Made by a program: the position numbers and the translations under genes. A stretch of 64,000 nucleotides of DNA from CBDBND01 sp965207985 (GTDB lineage: Bacteria; Pseudomonadota; Alphaproteobacteria; Rhodospirillales; Rhodospirillaceae): positions 85,361-149,360 of the forward strand of contig CBDBND010000004.1 of the NCBI GenBank assembly GCA_965207985.1, given 5' to 3'. The notes beneath the pieces are model-generated. The model worked only from the letters and a program-made list of their open reading frames with translations, was not told where the DNA came from and ran no database searches. Of this stretch, positions 62,951 to 64,000 are shown piece by piece; the first letter of the stretch is position 1; each line of letters begins with the position of its first letter.

Positions 62951-64000
62951 TCAAAGCTCCGGCGGCACCCGCCGTTTGGTCAGTTGCTCGAAGGCGTAGG
63001 CTAGGGCAACCAACCGGGGGTCGGAACATGCCGTCCCGGCAAAAGTGACGCCAAGGGGCGCCGGCTTGGGCACAAACCCTTCGGGATAGGCGTCGGGATC
63101 GCCGGCTGCGTTGGCGACCAGACCAAAAGGCACGGTCACCGAGGGATACCCTGCTTTGGCGAGAAATCCATTGGCCCTGCTACCAACAAACAGCAGCGCA
63201 TCGAGATTGTCCCGCTGCAGCGCCGCATCGAAACCCCGTTCACCGGCGAGCAAGATGTCCTTGGCGCGGTCGGCGTTATAGCGCCGTTGATCTTCCGGCA
63301 AATGGGGATCCATCTCGTCGGACACATCCATGGAGTGCTGGGCATAGTGAAGAGTGCCGCGAGCTTCGTTATCGATGTTCCATTGGCGCAATTCTGTGAG
63401 GTTGCTGACCTGTGCTGTGCCCCGCAGACTGGCAAACCAGCCGTTGATGTCGCGTTTGAAACCGTATTTGAGCACCACCGAACATTCGTCATCATCACCC
63501 TTGTAGCTCGGGCCGCGGGAACAGGTGCCGCGCACCAGGACGTTGTCGTCCCAGTCTTCAGCAGTAGCACTGGGCACGTCCGCCGGATCGACGACCATGG
63601 CGCCGGCGTTGCGAAGTATGGCGATAGCGTCGTCTAACATGGCTTTCTGATCGTCGGGAATGCCGCCACTGGGCTCTTCGGCACGCGGCAGCTGATGGGG
63701 CTCGACGAACCCCGCCCGCGGCACGCCGATGCGCGCGCCTCTTAGCGCATTCCGGTCCAGAAATTGGGTGTAGTCGTTACCGGGCGGGGGTTGGCAGCGC
63801 CGGGTCATGGTTGGGTCGTTGGGATCGTACCCCTCCATCACACCAAGCATGATGGCCGCGTCGGTGACGGTGCGGGTCATCGGCCCCGCGGAATCCTGAT
63901 CATAGGTAACGGGAATGACGCCCCAGCGGCTGATCCGCCCGATGGTGGGCTTGATCGCCGCCAGCATGGCCGAATTAGCCGGGCCGATGACCGAGTTCAC
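62951..64000 (-). CDS. Amidase signature family protein, C-terminal part (5' end outside window)
   Basis: 349 residues, open at the window edge. GPANSAMLAAIKPTIGRISRWGVIPVTYDQDSAGPMTRTVTDAA is the region just after the catalytic serine loop of amidase-signature enzymes; the Lys-Ser-Ser core lies upstream and is only partly in the window. The rest (GARIGVPRAGF, ILRNAGAMVVDP, GYPSVTVPFGLV) fits the family, which hydrolyses amides or cyclic imides. It lies 128 bp upstream of the Mo-hydroxylase genes on the same strand, so it probably belongs to the same catabolic unit. Confidence 0.85.
   Translation of the reverse strand: MNSVIGPANSAMLAAIKPTIGRISRWGVIPVTYDQDSAGPMTRTVTDAAIMLGVMEGYDPNDPTMTRRCQPPPGNDYTQFLDRNALRGARIGVPRAGFVEPHQLPRAEEPSGGIPDDQKAMLDDAIAILRNAGAMVVDPADVPSATAEDWDDNVLVRGTCSRGPSYKGDDDECSVVLKYGFKRDINGWFASLRGTAQVSNLTELRQWNIDNEARGTLHYAQHSMDVSDEMDPHLPEDQRRYNADRAKDILLAGERGFDAALQRDNLDALLFVGSRANGFLAKAGYPSVTVPFGLVANAAGDPDAYPEGFVPKPAPLGVTFAGTACSDPRLVALAYAFEQLTKRRVPPEL

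Noticed and set aside
1..64000. CRISPR arrays, rRNA operons, phage structural genes
   Set aside because: No evenly spaced short repeats, rRNA-like stretches or phage modules were seen anywhere in the window.

Overview
The window looks like part of a GC-rich chromosome from a TonB-receptor-rich proteobacterium. An alphaproteobacterium is most likely, judging from the DUF3775 fragment, the alphaproteobacterial-type PAS protein and the IS families. This is inference, because no rRNA, tRNA or other phylogenetic marker is present. Most genes are catabolic or uptake genes. About a quarter of the window is mobile DNA and its debris.

Layout. (1) 1-17.7 kb: a methyltransferase end, IS copy 1, then a metabolic set: TauE-like exporter, dienelactone hydrolase, DapA-like aldolase, LeuC, a membrane GltB-like flavoprotein, an enoyl-CoA hydratase-like enzyme, a TonB-dependent receptor, a tannase-like esterase with an overlapping solute-binding protein, a frameshifted PAS protein, a hydrolase-fold protein with His at the nucleophile position, and a beta-propeller protein. 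(2) 17.7-26.9 kb: a TPR lipoprotein-like or secreted protein, two flavin oxidoreductases, two bicupins, two tandem paralogous secreted proteins, a frameshifted secreted protein and a PepSY membrane protein. (3) 26.9-32.9 kb: a composite-transposon-like structure made of two direct 1586-bp IS copies around a 2.8-kb cargo. The cargo holds a TumE/TumA-like toxin-antitoxin pair and decayed genes. The structure sits between a TonB-dependent receptor gene and the PepSY gene, which were probably one operon. (4) 33-43 kb: three TonB-dependent receptors (one apparently intact, one frameshifted, one decapitated), an IS256 element, and an IS5-type element carrying a passenger gene. (5) 43-51 kb: a histone-H1-like DUF1508 protein, a small protein with an inverted-repeat control region, and nrdAB with NrdR boxes separated from nrdA by a 289-bp MITE, followed by a glycerophosphodiester phosphodiesterase. 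(6) 51-56 kb: an IS graveyard (IS630, a truncated IS256, IS3, an IS5 remnant) that has cut several host genes to fragments. (7) 56.3-64 kb: a closely spaced minus-strand gene series of amidase, three-subunit molybdenum hydroxylase, flavodoxin-like protein, BKACE and ornithine-cyclodeaminase-like protein. It looks like a catabolic operon for a nitrogen-containing compound.

The three copies of the first IS are all on the plus strand and differ, as far as I can see, by one base in the right terminal repeat of copy 2. This implies recent spread. Three minus-strand genes (PAS protein, 25-kb secreted protein, 37-kb TonB receptor) each look one base short. They are either recent pseudogenes or assembly or base-calling errors.
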